Source of the DNA: Novosphingobium meiothermophilum | GTDB taxonomy: Bacteria; Pseudomonadota; Alphaproteobacteria; Sphingomonadales; Sphingomonadaceae | Direction of reading: 5' to 3' | DNA length: 64,000 bases | Assembly (NCBI RefSeq): GCF_003171715.1 | Contig: NZ_QGHL01000007.1 | Coordinates: 558,001 to 622,000, forward strand | Part shown: one piece after another, positions 19,068 through 27,796 of the stretch | Position numbering within the stretch: position 1 is the first letter of the stretch | How the letters are laid out: each line of letters opens with the position of its first letter | Position numbers and translations under genes: made by a program | The notes under the pieces: generated by a model | The model's database searches: none | Told to the model about the DNA's origin: nothing | The model's input: the letters and a program-made list of their open reading frames with translations, nothing else

Positions 19068-21412
19068 GGCAGCACCACGATGGCGCTGGTGCCAAGGCCG
19101 GGTTCGGACATCAGTTCAAGACTGCCGCCATGCGCCTCAACCAGTTGGCGCACCAGCGGCAGCCCCAAGCCCTGCCGTCGTTCTGCGGTCTTGCCATCGA
19201 CGCTGATCTTCAATCCTTCAAGCGCCCTTGCCAGCATGGCAGCATCCATGCCCTTGCCATTGTCCGAGACCACGACCTGCAAGCGGCCATCCTTGCGGCG
19301 CGATGCCTCGACGAGAATGCGTCCCCCATCAGGCGTCGCGGCAATGGAATTGTCGATCAACTGCCCGAACGCGCGGCGCAAGCGCCTCGCATCCCCGGTA
19401 ATGGACCCGGCAGAACGGTCCCCCCTGAGATCAAGCGTCAATCCGGCAGCAGAAAGCCGCTCGGCCCGCTCGTGCACCACCTCTGTCAGCAAGGGCATGA
19501 CCTCGACCCGTTCCTGCGCCAGCGGCAATGTGCCCGCCTCGCTTTGCGAAAGCTCAAGGACATTCTCGATCTGCTCGCCCAGTCGCTCGACCGATTGCAG
19601 GATCGCGGCGACATATTCGTTCTGCTGCGGGGTAAGTTCCCCGGCAATACCGCTCTGCAAGAGTTCGGCAAAGCCACCGATCGAGGTCAGCGGGGTGCGG
19701 AACTCGTAGCTCATGTTGGCGATGAAGCGGGTCTTGACCGCATCGGCCTCCATCAGCGCGGCATTGCGTTCGCGCAGTGCCGCCTCGGCCTTCTGGCTAT
19801 CGGTAATGTCGAGCACGGTCAGCAGCCCGTTTCCATCGGGCAGCGGCACACCGGCAAGCGCAAGGTGCCGGCCATCGGCCAGTGCAAGCCTGCCACTGCG
19901 CTGCTTGCGTTCAAGCGTCGCGCTCTGGATCACCTGCGCGACAGTGCCGATCTGCGCGGGTCTCTTGAGTAGAGGCGCTACCTTGTTCAGCAGGACATCG
20001 GCGCGCGGGTGCGTGGAAAGGAACGCTTCCTCCAGACCCCAGTCTGCGGCAAAACGCCGGTTCCAGAGCTGAAGTTTTCCATCAGGCGCAAAAACGGCCA
20101 GCGATTCGAACAGGTTGTCAAACGTGGCGGTGCGCGTGCGCAGCAGCGTGTCGCGCGTGGCGGAAAGCTGCAACTGCTCGGTCCGGTCCTCGAAGATCAT
20201 CAGCAAGCCGCCATCGGGCATGGGCTGGCCGACCACGCGAAGATGGGTTCCATCCGAAAGGTGCCATGCCTCTTCAACCGGAACGCGCGAGAGGAACCAC
20301 GCCTGCCGTTCACGCCGCCACTCCGGAAAATCGCGCACTTCAGGCAGCCTGCCACCATCGCGCATCCGGTCCAGCACCCGGTCGAACGGCGGGGTATCGA
20401 CCACCCAGGCCTGCGGCACGGCAAAGATTCGCAGAAACGGCTGATTGGCGAAAACAAGGTTCCGCTTCTCATCGAACTGGGCGATCCCGGCCGATAGCGT
20501 ATCGAGCATCTCGCGCTGCGCCTCGCGGAAGCGGCGGAACTGGCGGATCAGTTCCTCCATTTCCTCGATGTCGACCGCGTATCCGGCAATGCCCTCCTCG
20601 CCCAGTGGCAGGTCGGTCACGCGCACGGCGCGGCGCTGCCCCTTGATCGTGGCCAGAAGCGATCGTTCGACAGGAACGCGCCGTGCCTGCGCCTGCCGGG
20701 CAACCTGCGCCGCACTCAACCCGTCGACCGGCTCGATCAGTTCGATACCCTTGGCAATGACCTCTTCCGCGCTCGCCGCGCCCACCGCCTTCACATAGGC
20801 GCTGTTGACCAGCCGCAGCCGCAGGTCCGGTCCGCGAAACCACATCGGCAGCGGAGCCGCTTCGATCAGACCCGCCAGCCCGGCAAAATCGGCCCTTGCC
20901 CTGCCCGCCTCTTCGCGCAGCCTGACAAGTTCCGCCTGGCTTTCCGAAAAGTCGAAAAACCAGACGAGCGCAGCCCCGCCAGGCGAAACCTGAGGATCGG
21001 CAAGGTGGCCATGGGCGGCAAGGCTGCCCCTGCCACCCTTCGGAACCAGCGCCATGCGAAAGGGGGCACCGGTCTTCTGCGCGGCGCGCACGGCATCACC
21101 AAGCCGGGAAAGCTGCACTTCATCGAGGCCGCAGCCATCGCCATCCAGCTCGGAAAGGAAGCCCGGCATGGCATCGAAGCCCAGCCACTGGGCCAGCCGC
21201 GCGGGCCCTTCGATCCTGCCATCGGCCCGCACGAGCAGTGGCAGCGCAGGGGATTCATCGATCATCCGGGCCAGTTTACGGGCCTGGCGCTGAACCGCTT
21301 CGCCCCGCCGTGCGCGCCTGCGGGCATCGAGCACGAGCCACAAGGCCCCAACCGTCCAAGCGGCGAGCAGTGCCCCGATAACTGCCAGTGCGGTCTGGTT
21401 AAACAACGGCAT
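19064..21412 (-). CDS. divL: DivL-like PAS-domain pseudo-histidine kinase with Tyr at the phospho-acceptor position
   Basis: 782 aa from the ATG at 21412 (MPLFNQTALAV); a TTG at 21442 would add ten residues. One N-terminal membrane helix (about residues 5-25) is followed by several PAS-like domains, then a DHp helix IANMSYEFRTPLTS in which the usual His is Tyr569 (codon 19706-19708). The C-terminal ATPase domain keeps the N-box LIDNSIAATPDGG, G1 DNGKGMD and G2 GLGLPLVRQL. This layout and the Tyr substitution match Caulobacter DivL, which binds DivK~P and controls CckA, ChpT and CtrA in the cell cycle. Orthology is inferred. Confidence 0.85.
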   Translation of the reverse strand: MPLFNQTALAVIGALLAAWTVGALWLVLDARRRARRGEAVQRQARKLARMIDESPALPLLVRADGRIEGPARLAQWLGFDAMPGFLSELDGDGCGLDEVQLSRLGDAVRAAQKTGAPFRMALVPKGGRGSLAAHGHLADPQVSPGGAALVWFFDFSESQAELVRLREEAGRARADFAGLAGLIEAAPLPMWFRGPDLRLRLVNSAYVKAVGAASAEEVIAKGIELIEPVDGLSAAQVARQAQARRVPVERSLLATIKGQRRAVRVTDLPLGEEGIAGYAVDIEEMEELIRQFRRFREAQREMLDTLSAGIAQFDEKRNLVFANQPFLRIFAVPQAWVVDTPPFDRVLDRMRDGGRLPEVRDFPEWRRERQAWFLSRVPVEEAWHLSDGTHLRVVGQPMPDGGLLMIFEDRTEQLQLSATRDTLLRTRTATFDNLFESLAVFAPDGKLQLWNRRFAADWGLEEAFLSTHPRADVLLNKVAPLLKRPAQIGTVAQVIQSATLERKQRSGRLALADGRHLALAGVPLPDGNGLLTVLDITDSQKAEAALRERNAALMEADAVKTRFIANMSYEFRTPLTSIGGFAELLQSGIAGELTPQQNEYVAAILQSVERLGEQIENVLELSQSEAGTLPLAQERVEVMPLLTEVVHERAERLSAAGLTLDLRGDRSAGSITGDARRLRRAFGQLIDNSIAATPDGGRILVEASRRKDGRLQVVVSDNGKGMDAAMLARALEGLKISVDGKTAERRQGLGLPLVRQLVEAHGGSLELMSEPGLGTSAIVVLP

Positions 21413-21499
21413 CGCCCATTCGCTAGGGCCTGCGTCGCACAATTACAATGGAGCGAATTCATGACAATGGCGCGAATTGATCGGCCCTGAACACATAAA

Positions 21500-21523
21500 G
21501 GCCCCCGCCGGATGGCGAGGGCC
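21500..21523 (-). terminator. Intrinsic terminator after ahcY, distal hairpin
   Basis: On the minus strand there is a 10-bp stem (GGCCCTCGCC / GGCGGGGGCC, one T-G wobble) with an ATCC loop, followed by TTTATG. It lies 48 bases past the ahcY stop and ends that transcript before divL. Confidence 0.7.
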
Positions 21524-21539
21524 AATACTTGCAATACGC

Positions 21540-21562
21540 TCTCCCGCAGACCTTGCGGGAGA
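21540..21562 (-). terminator. Hairpin directly after ahcY
   Basis: A 9-bp perfect stem (TCTCCCGCA / TGCGGGAGA) with a 5-base loop begins 8 bases after the ahcY stop. It has no T-run of its own and stands in tandem with the hairpin at 21500, so it may be a 3'-end stabiliser. Confidence 0.5.
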
Positions 21563-21570
21563 ATGCACCA

Positions 21571-22986
21571 TCAATAGCGGTAGTGATCCGGCTTGAACGG
21601 CCCGGCTTCGGGCACGCCGATGTAGTCCGCCTGCTTCTTCGTCAGCTTCGTCAGCTTGACGCCCAGTTTCTCAAGATGCAGCGCCGCCACCTTCTCATCA
21701 AGGTGCTTGGGCAGGACATAAACTTCGTTCTTGTACTGGCTGTTCTTGGTGAACAATTCGATCTGCGCCAGCGTCTGGTTGGTGAAGCTGGCCGACATCA
21801 CGAAGCTGGGATGGCCGGTGGCGCAGCCGAGGTTCACAAGACGCCCCTTGGCCAGCACGATGATCTGCTTGCCGTCGGGAAACTCGACAAGATCGGTGCC
21901 CGGCTTGACTTCGGTCCACTTGTAGTTGTCGAGCGCCGAGATCTGGATCTCGCTGTCGAAGTGGCCGATGTTGCAAACGATGCTCATCGGCTTCATCGCC
22001 TTCATGTGCTCGGCGGTGATAACGTCTTCATTGCCTGTAGCGGTCACGAAGATGTCGCAGCGCTTGACCGCTTCTTCCATGGTGACGACTTCGTATCCTT
22101 CCATCGCAGCCTGAAGCGCGCAGATCGGATCGATTTCCGTCACCATCACGCGCGCACCGCCCTGACGAAGCGAAGCGGCGCTGCCCTTGCCTACGTCGCC
22201 AAAGCCCGCGACGCAGGCAACCTTGCCTGCCAACATGACATCGGTGGCACGGCGGATCGCATCAACCAGCGATTCCTTGCAGCCATAGAGGTTGTCGAAC
22301 TTCGACTTGGTAACGCTGTCGTTCACGTTGATCGCGGGGAACGGCAGCTTTCCGTCCTTGGCGATCTGGTAGAGACGGTGGACGCCCGTGGTGGTTTCTT
22401 CCGAAACACCCTTGATGTGGGCCACCGACATGGTGAGATAGCCCGGCTTGCGCTTGAGGAACGCCTTCAGCGCACGGCAGAACTCGATTTCCTCGGCATT
22501 GGTGGGTTCGAACAGCTCTTCGCCTGCTTCGACGCGCGCCCCCCAGAGGGCAAACATCGTGGCATCGCCGCCATCGTCGAGGATCATGTTGGCAGTGCGG
22601 CCAGTGCCGTCATCCCAGTCGAAGATGCTGCCAACATAGTCCCAGTATTCGGCAAGGCTTTCACCCTTCACCGCAAACACCGGAATGCCCGCAGCCGCAA
22701 TCGCGGCAGCAGCGTGATCCTGCGTCGAAAAGATGTTGCAGGTTGCCCACCGCACTTCGGCGCCCAGAGCGACAAGCGTTTCGATCAGCACCGCGGTCTG
22801 GATGGTCATGTGCAGCGAACCGGTGATGCGCGCGCCCTTCAGGGGCTGGCTGGGGCCGAACTCCTCGCGCAGCGCCATCAGGCCCGGCATTTCGGTTTCG
22901 GCGATCCTGATCTCGGCCCGGCCAAAGTCGGCCAGTCCGATATCGGCGATCACATAGTCTTTCTTGGCTTCAAGCGCGCTGGCCAC
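21571..22986 (-). CDS. ahcY: S-adenosylhomocysteine hydrolase
   Basis: 471 aa from a GTG at 22986, chosen because AGGAGA sits about 7 bases upstream; the frame is open 45 codons further, but that part is not conserved in character and covers the promoter. AhcY splits SAH to adenosine and homocysteine, relieving product inhibition of methyltransferases. Motifs: [25 protein letters not shown] with the catalytic Lys, the NAD-binding [13 protein letters not shown], and the C-terminal family ending KPDHYRY. A promoter and a palindromic operator lie upstream and two hairpins lie downstream. Confidence 0.98.
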   Translation of the reverse strand: MASALEAKKDYVIADIGLADFGRAEIRIAETEMPGLMALREEFGPSQPLKGARITGSLHMTIQTAVLIETLVALGAEVRWATCNIFSTQDHAAAAIAAAGIPVFAVKGESLAEYWDYVGSIFDWDDGTGRTANMILDDGGDATMFALWGARVEAGEELFEPTNAEEIEFCRALKAFLKRKPGYLTMSVAHIKGVSEETTTGVHRLYQIAKDGKLPFPAINVNDSVTKSKFDNLYGCKESLVDAIRRATDVMLAGKVACVAGFGDVGKGSAASLRQGGARVMVTEIDPICALQAAMEGYEVVTMEEAVKRCDIFVTATGNEDVITAEHMKAMKPMSIVCNIGHFDSEIQISALDNYKWTEVKPGTDLVEFPDGKQIIVLAKGRLVNLGCATGHPSFVMSASFTNQTLAQIELFTKNSQYKNEVYVLPKHLDEKVAALHLEKLGVKLTKLTKKQADYIGVPEAGPFKPDHYRY

Positions 22987-23067
22987 GAAGTCTTCTCCTG
23001 CAAAAGTTGCGCGCGGTGCGCGCCTTGCCTCAGCCCATAGCGCGGTGCGATGCGCTGCGCAAACTGA

Positions 23068-23087
23068 ATATAAAGATTTCTTTATAT
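23068..23087 (-). promoter_or_regulatory. 20-bp palindromic operator in the ahcY promoter (SahR-like)
   Basis: ATATAAAGA and TCTTTATAT form a perfect 9-bp inverted repeat with a 2-base centre, an AT-rich island in GC-rich DNA. It overlaps the -10 box of the putative ahcY promoter, as expected for a repressor site. ArsR-family regulators that sense SAH (SahR) bind AT-rich palindromes of this kind upstream of ahcY in proteobacteria. The assignment to SahR is inferred; no such regulator gene lies in the window. Confidence 0.7.
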
Positions 23088-23111
23088 CGTCTGTCCGCCA
23101 AACGCTGACAA
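23083..23111 (-). promoter_or_regulatory. Putative sigma70-type promoter of ahcY
   Basis: On the minus strand TTGTCA (23111-23106) and GATATA (23088-23083) are separated by 17 bases. The -10 lies inside the palindromic operator and about 97 bases upstream of the GTG start. Confidence 0.55.
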
Positions 23112-23233
23112 GCACCCGCAATGCGCGAACCAGATGTGCTGCGCGGTTGCGTGTGGCGGTGCCCGTCCTATATCCGGATGGCTGAACCAGTCAGGGCGCT
23201 TCTGCCCACGCTGCAACGAAAGGAAGAATGGGG

Positions 23234-23713
23234 ATGACAATCGCTGTTGGAGACAAGCTGCCCGACGTGAAGATCGTCAAGGCAACCGCCGAAGGGCCGG
23301 AAGCGGTCCAGTCGGCCGAATATTTCAAGGGCAAGAAGGTTGCTCTGTTCTCCGTGCCCGGCGCGTTCACCCCGACCTGCTCGGCCAAGCACCTGCCGGG
23401 CTATGTTGATAAGGCGGCTGAACTCAAGGCCAAGGGCATCGACGAAATCGCCTGCACGGCCGTGAACGATCCGTTCGTGATGAAGGCTTGGGCCGCCGCT
23501 TCGGGTTCGCCCGATGTTACCATGCTCGCTGATGGCAACGGCGACCTTGCCGAAGCGCTGGGCCTTACGCTGGACGGAACCGGGTTCGGTCTTGGCAAGC
23601 GCGGCCAGCGCTTTGCCATGGTCGTGAACGATGGAGTGGTGGAAAAGCTGTTCGTCGAAGCGCCCGGCGAGTTCAAGGTGAGCGCGGCTGAATACGTGCT
23701 TGAAAATCTCTGA
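23234..23713 (+). CDS. Peroxiredoxin (Prx5-type, thiol peroxidase)
   Basis: 159 aa from the ATG at 23234 (MTIAVGDKLPD). An ATG six bases earlier is too close to the AGGAAG ribosome-binding site. The peroxidatic Cys lies in VPGAFTPTCSAKHLPG, the hallmark of the Prx5/AhpC-TSA class, with the supporting Arg in GKRGQRFAMVV. It reduces hydroperoxides using thioredoxin, glutaredoxin or glutathione. It is divergent from ahcY across a 247-base region and ends at a strong terminator. Confidence 0.93.
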   Translation: MTIAVGDKLPDVKIVKATAEGPEAVQSAEYFKGKKVALFSVPGAFTPTCSAKHLPGYVDKAAELKAKGIDEIACTAVNDPFVMKAWAAASGSPDVTMLADGNGDLAEALGLTLDGTGFGLGKRGQRFAMVVNDGVVEKLFVEAPGEFKVSAAEYVLENL

Positions 23714-23722
23714 TGCCAAGGC

Positions 23723-23748
23723 GCGGTCCCGGCTTCGGCCGGGACCGC
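23723..23748 (+). terminator. Intrinsic terminator of the peroxiredoxin gene
   Basis: An 11-bp perfect GC-rich stem (GCGGTCCCGGC / GCCGGGACCGC) closed by a TTCG tetraloop lies 10 bases past the stop and is followed by ATTTCC. Confidence 0.85.
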
Positions 23749-23779
23749 ATTTCCGGGCCATGCAGGCAGCGCCTTTGGA

Positions 23780-24529
23780 TCAGAAGGAAAGCCGCACTCG
23801 TCCCACAACACGGTCGCCCGCGTTGCGCAAATCAGCAAAGGGCGAGATCGAAACCGCATTTGCCGTATCGATACTGGTGCCGACGTAATCCACGCCAAGC
23901 GTGAAGGGAAAACGGTTGAACTCGGCCCCGATTTTCCAGTCAGTGTAGTCGCCCACCGGGCGCAGTCTTGCAGAACGGGAATCGCGCGTGTCGCCCGTCG
24001 TGTGACCGATCGCGCCGAACACGCTGATCGGGAAACCCGGAAGGCCCGCGTCAGCCGTTGCTCTCAGATGGAGGTTGTCGCCACCTATGCTCGCTTGCTT
24101 GGGCGCATACCAGGCGCCCGCGCCGAATTGCAACGGACCGATCGAGTAACGCGCGCCAAGGCCGACCTCGGCGTAATTCATGGATTGGCGAGCACCGCCA
24201 AACACATGCCCCAGTGCTTCCGTCCGAATTGTAAACGGGCCTGAGTCCCAGTCCTTGCCCAAAACGAAGTCGGCCACGACATCCGCACCGGCATGTCTGG
24301 CAGAACCACGCAGCATCGCCACGCGCACCGAGGCGTCAAGACCGGCGAGACCCACGCGGGCATCGGCCGAAGCGGAGACATCACCTCCGCTCCAGCTCAG
24401 GCCGCGACGGACTTCATCCGTCGCAGCCTCGACACCGCCATCGACCGACTGGGCGAATACCGCACCCGGCACGCACGCAAGAACTGCGGCAATCAGGACA
24501 AGTCGATCATGGCGATGTCTGCAACTCAC
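23780..24529 (-). CDS. Putative outer-membrane beta-barrel protein (TIGR02001/Gcw_chp-like)
   Basis: 249 aa from a GTG at 24529. The frame continues upstream, but the GTG is followed by a short basic region and a hydrophobic signal (LVLIAAVLACVPGAVFAQS). The mature part alternates short beta-rich stretches (LQFGAGAWYAP, DYTDWKIGAEF, FPFTLGVDYVGTSID) and ends in VRLSF, a typical outer-membrane C-terminal Phe. The pattern resembles the Gcw_chp family found in sphingomonads; this match is from memory. It starts 14 bases after the stop of the preceding secreted protein, so they likely share a transcript. Confidence 0.65.
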   Translation of the reverse strand: MSCRHRHDRLVLIAAVLACVPGAVFAQSVDGGVEAATDEVRRGLSWSGGDVSASADARVGLAGLDASVRVAMLRGSARHAGADVVADFVLGKDWDSGPFTIRTEALGHVFGGARQSMNYAEVGLGARYSIGPLQFGAGAWYAPKQASIGGDNLHLRATADAGLPGFPISVFGAIGHTTGDTRDSRSARLRPVGDYTDWKIGAEFNRFPFTLGVDYVGTSIDTANAVSISPFADLRNAGDRVVGRVRLSF

Positions 24530-24543
24530 AGCTTCATGTGCCC

Positions 24544-24990
24544 TCAGCCTTCGCGCGATGCAATGGCCTTGTCGGCTTCGGCCATGATGACCGCGCGATC
24601 CTGCTCGACCATTGCCATCATCGCGCCGCGCAGTTCGTCGCCGCGGGCTTCGACCATGCGGTCGACACCGCTGTTGCGCTCCGAGCACCAGCCCGGCGCC
24701 GATCCCTTGAGCACGTTGGCGCGGGTCATGGTGCGCCGGGTCTGAAGCGCCGAGCCAACCTTGGCATCACGCTCGACCGAAAGCGAGACGGTCCACGTGC
24801 AGCGAAGCGAACCCGGCCGTCCGGCAACCCCGGCTGCGCCAATCTGCTTCATCTCGACGATGGTCGAACCCGAATAGTCGGCTGCGATCGGGCCGACCGG
24901 ATGCTGGATAACGGTCTTGTGCTCCATGGCCTGAACCGGCGCAGCAATCGCCAGAGCAGCAGCCATGCCTGCGAACACGAAAGTCTTCAT
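24544..24990 (-). CDS. Secreted or periplasmic protein of unknown function
   Basis: 148 aa from the ATG at 24990, preceded by AGGAGA. The signal peptide MKTFVFAGMAAALAIAAPVQA is clear. The mature part has two Cys residues (RCTWTVSL and GWCSERNSG), consistent with a disulfide, and a charged helical C-terminus (MVEARGDELRGAMMAMVEQDR). No family was recognised. The tight spacing to the downstream outer-membrane protein suggests they are expressed together in the envelope. Confidence 0.7.
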   Translation of the reverse strand: MKTFVFAGMAAALAIAAPVQAMEHKTVIQHPVGPIAADYSGSTIVEMKQIGAAGVAGRPGSLRCTWTVSLSVERDAKVGSALQTRRTMTRANVLKGSAPGWCSERNSGVDRMVEARGDELRGAMMAMVEQDRAVIMAEADKAIASREG

Positions 24991-25102
24991 GTCTTTGTCT
25001 CCTGCTATGCCCCGGCCTCTTACCGGTGACACTTGACACATAAGACTCGCTCCAATGCCAACCAAGTGACGAAACTGTAATGTTTCTTTGCTGTCTTGCC
25101 GA

Positions 25103-25717
25103 TCAATAGCCCATCAGGCTGAGAACTTCCTTGCGGCTGCGCTCATCCTCAAGGAAAGTTCCGATCAACCGGCTCGTCACCATTCCCACGCCGGGGGTTC
25201 TCACACCGCGCGCGGTCATGCAGGCGTGGCTGGCCTCGATCACCACCGCCACGCCGTGCGGGCGAAGGTTGTCCCAGATGCACTGCGCCACTTCGGCCGT
25301 GAGCCGTTCCTGGATCTGCAAACGGCGGGCAAATCCGTGCAGCACACGCGCCAGCTTGGAAATGCCGACAACCTTGTGCCGGGGGAGATAGGCAATCGCC
25401 GCCTTGCCGATTATCGGCGCCATGTGATGCTCGCAGTGGCTCTGGAAGGGAATATCCTTCAGCAGCACGATCTCGTCATAGCCGCCCACTTCCTCGAACT
25501 GGCGGGAAAGATGGGCCGCCGGATCTTCCTCGTAACCCTGACAGTATTCCCGCCACGCGCGCGCGACCCGCTTGGGAGTGTCGAGCAGCCCTTCACGCGC
25601 GGGATCGTCGCCTGCCCAGCGGATAAGCGTGCGGATTGCCTCCTGCACATCTTCCGGGACAGGCAATTTGCCGCGGGCCAGATCCTCGTCCTGATCGGCT
25701 TCGGACGGATTGCGCAT
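25103..25717 (-). CDS. folE: GTP cyclohydrolase I
   Basis: 204 aa from the ATG at 25717, which shares a base with the stop of the PLD gene (TGATG). FolE converts GTP to dihydroneopterin triphosphate, the first step toward folate. The zinc site and active-site motifs are present: SHCEHHMAPIIGKAAIAY, KVVGISKLARV and the C-terminal SHACMTARGVR. It decorates an otherwise unrelated operon with a PLD-family gene. Confidence 0.97.
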   Translation of the reverse strand: MRNPSEADQDEDLARGKLPVPEDVQEAIRTLIRWAGDDPAREGLLDTPKRVARAWREYCQGYEEDPAAHLSRQFEEVGGYDEIVLLKDIPFQSHCEHHMAPIIGKAAIAYLPRHKVVGISKLARVLHGFARRLQIQERLTAEVAQCIWDNLRPHGVAVVIEASHACMTARGVRTPGVGMVTSRLIGTFLEDERSRKEVLSLMGY

Positions 25718-27267
25718 CAAAACTCCCTTCGCTCTTCCGGCCGTCGCAGGAAACGACCCCTGAACAGACCGCGACGGTAGAAGGAAAGCATTTCCTCAGG
25801 CCGTTCCGGGTCCAGCACTTCATTGTCCGCCAGGGCCGCTTCCGCATCGCTGAGCTTGCGCGGAACGAAAGGCTTCAGGCGCTTTGCCCCCGTTGGAACC
25901 GAAGCGATCATCGCCGCCATCGATCCATTCCGGGCAAGCAGGTCCGCTACCCTTTCAGGCGCAAGACCGCAATGCTCCGCCAGCAGGGAAATGCGCAAAT
26001 CGCGGATCGGCTGCATGCAATGCGCATTTCCGGGGCGGCGTGCATCAATGAAAACATCGCATTCGCTGTCCAGACCCATCGAGCGGTTGTTGAGGTTGGC
26101 CGATCCGATGCGCAGGATCTCGTCGTCCACAATCGTCAGCTTGGAATGGACATAGATCGGCCTGCCTTTCGCGGTGAAAGGATGCCACATCGAGAAGCGC
26201 CTGCGGTGATCCACCGCAGCAAGGGCAAGGAAAAGGCGCGTTCTGGCGCTGTCCATGGCAGTCTGTTCGAGCCACCCGTCGGAACTTTCCGGGCAGACAA
26301 GCACGATCTCCGGCGGGTCCGCTTCCTGGAGACGCAAGGCAATGGCTTCGGCGATCCGGCGCGAGGCGAAATACTGGTTCTCGAAATAGATGAAGCGCGA
26401 TGCTCTTGCGATGTGCTCAAGAAACAGCGCCTCGATCTCGCACACTTCGTGGCTTTCGGCGTGCTGGGACCGCGTCCGGGCAATGCCGATCTCGACATCC
26501 CGGAACTCCGCCTCGATCCCTGATGGCCATGGCGACGCTTCCTGCGGATGGCAGGGTTGAAACGGCCTGCCTCCCGCCTGAATCCACCGCTCGCGCCCAT
26601 ATTCGCCAAGAACCTTTGCTGCCTCGCCCTCGATCAGCATGGTGCAATCGTGCCAGGGGCCGTGAGCCTTGCCCCCCGGCCTGCGCCGACGCGGATCATG
26701 GTCGAGATGCTGGCGCGTATCCCAGCGGTCTCCCGCCATGTCGATCCCGCCGCAGACGGCGAAGCGATCATCGATCACGGCAATCTTCTGGTGATGGCTG
26801 CATCCGATGGGATGCGCGCTGTCGAGCTTGAAAGTTATGCGCGGGTGCCGCCACCAGCGCAGCAGATCCAGCATCATGACCCCGCGAAAGAAGGCCCGCA
26901 ACGCGCCGAAGTTCCATTTGAGCACACGCACTTCCAGACGCCTGCGACGGTTGACCAGCCAGACCACGAATGGTCCCAGCCTTGCCGGCGATACGCGTTT
27001 GCGCGGCAGGTTCCACCAACGCCTGCCGCCACCGATCAGGATGCGCGTGTCGAAATCCCAGCCGACGAGCAGGATGCGCTGGCGCGCCCGCATCATGGCC
27101 TCGCGCATCAGCGCGAAGTAATCCGCCGCGTCGATGACCGCGTGGGCGCGCGATGCGCGGGCATAGCGCCAGACTGAAGGCGACACCGCATCAGGCGCGC
27201 CACCCTCTCCCGAACAGTCGAGCGGATCGGGCTCTGTCAGGGGCGGACCCGACTGTTCAATCGCCAT
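25717..27267 (-). CDS. Phospholipase D-family protein (cardiolipin-synthase-like)
   Basis: 516 aa with two HKD motifs: SHHQKIAVIDDRFAVCGG (first half) and VHSKLTIVDDEILRIGSANLNNRS (second half). The pair forms one active site that cleaves or transfers phosphodiesters. Length and the second motif context (SANLNNRSMG) resemble cardiolipin-synthase or phosphatidyltransferase-like proteins, but no clear membrane anchor is present. It could equally be a phospholipase. It is translationally coupled to folE. Confidence 0.85.
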   Translation of the reverse strand: MAIEQSGPPLTEPDPLDCSGEGGAPDAVSPSVWRYARASRAHAVIDAADYFALMREAMMRARQRILLVGWDFDTRILIGGGRRWWNLPRKRVSPARLGPFVVWLVNRRRRLEVRVLKWNFGALRAFFRGVMMLDLLRWWRHPRITFKLDSAHPIGCSHHQKIAVIDDRFAVCGGIDMAGDRWDTRQHLDHDPRRRRPGGKAHGPWHDCTMLIEGEAAKVLGEYGRERWIQAGGRPFQPCHPQEASPWPSGIEAEFRDVEIGIARTRSQHAESHEVCEIEALFLEHIARASRFIYFENQYFASRRIAEAIALRLQEADPPEIVLVCPESSDGWLEQTAMDSARTRLFLALAAVDHRRRFSMWHPFTAKGRPIYVHSKLTIVDDEILRIGSANLNNRSMGLDSECDVFIDARRPGNAHCMQPIRDLRISLLAEHCGLAPERVADLLARNGSMAAMIASVPTGAKRLKPFVPRKLSDAEAALADNEVLDPERPEEMLSFYRRGLFRGRFLRRPEERREF

Positions 27268-27330
27268 GGCAAGTCAGGCTGCCTGAACCGGCATGAGCGA
27301 CACCGGACCCGGACAATGATTGCCCGCCCC

Positions 27331-27642
27331 TTATGGCTCCACCGGGATGACAAGCTCGTCGGGGTGCGCAACGTTCAGGTTCCGGCGCAGGAGCTCGCCG
27401 ACCAGGTCAGGATCGGCATGGCGGGGATCGAGAAGTTCCACCCGGTTGCGCATTCTGTCCCGCTCTGCCGAAAGACGCGCTATCTCGGCCTCGCGCTGCT
27501 CAAGCAGCCGTGCCTTTTCGCCCCAGGCGATCAGCCCGCTTGGACCAGCAACACCGACCGCTCCGAGTGCGAGAACGCACACCAGCGCAAAGGACTGAAA
27601 CAGGCTTTCTCTGGCACGGAAAACGGAGCGGCGCGCGGTCAT
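27331..27642 (-). CDS. ftsB: Septum formation initiator FtsB/DivIC-like
   Basis: 103 aa. One N-terminal membrane helix (LFQSFALVCVLALGAVGVAG) is followed by a short coiled coil (EKARLLEQREAEIARLSAERDRM) and a C-terminal segment with NLNVAHPDELVI, the pattern of the FtsB/DivIC family. It should bridge FtsL and FtsQ in the divisome. It lies 63 bases upstream of the PLD gene on the same strand and is divergent from the acyltransferase. Confidence 0.88.
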   Translation of the reverse strand: MTARRSVFRARESLFQSFALVCVLALGAVGVAGPSGLIAWGEKARLLEQREAEIARLSAERDRMRNRVELLDPRHADPDLVGELLRRNLNVAHPDELVIPVEP

Positions 27643-27796
27643 GCGGCATTAGAATCACAATTGACCGACCGGATCAAGATTTATCCGCGATATCCGCATA
27701 CTTACGCCAGCCCTGCCGCTCCGTGCCGCAACCGGACCTAAGCGGACCGGCGTTCATTCCCGAAAATTAACCCGCGCGCGCTAAGCCGTGCCTGCC

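Noticed and set aside
22987..23067. Possible SAH or SAM riboswitch in the ahcY leader
   Set aside because: The 80-base leader shows no conserved riboswitch core, and the palindrome upstream already explains regulation.
27652..27656. A GANTC (CcrM) site 10 bases upstream of ftsB
   Set aside because: One GANTC site is expected by chance in a region this size and cannot be called regulatory on its own.
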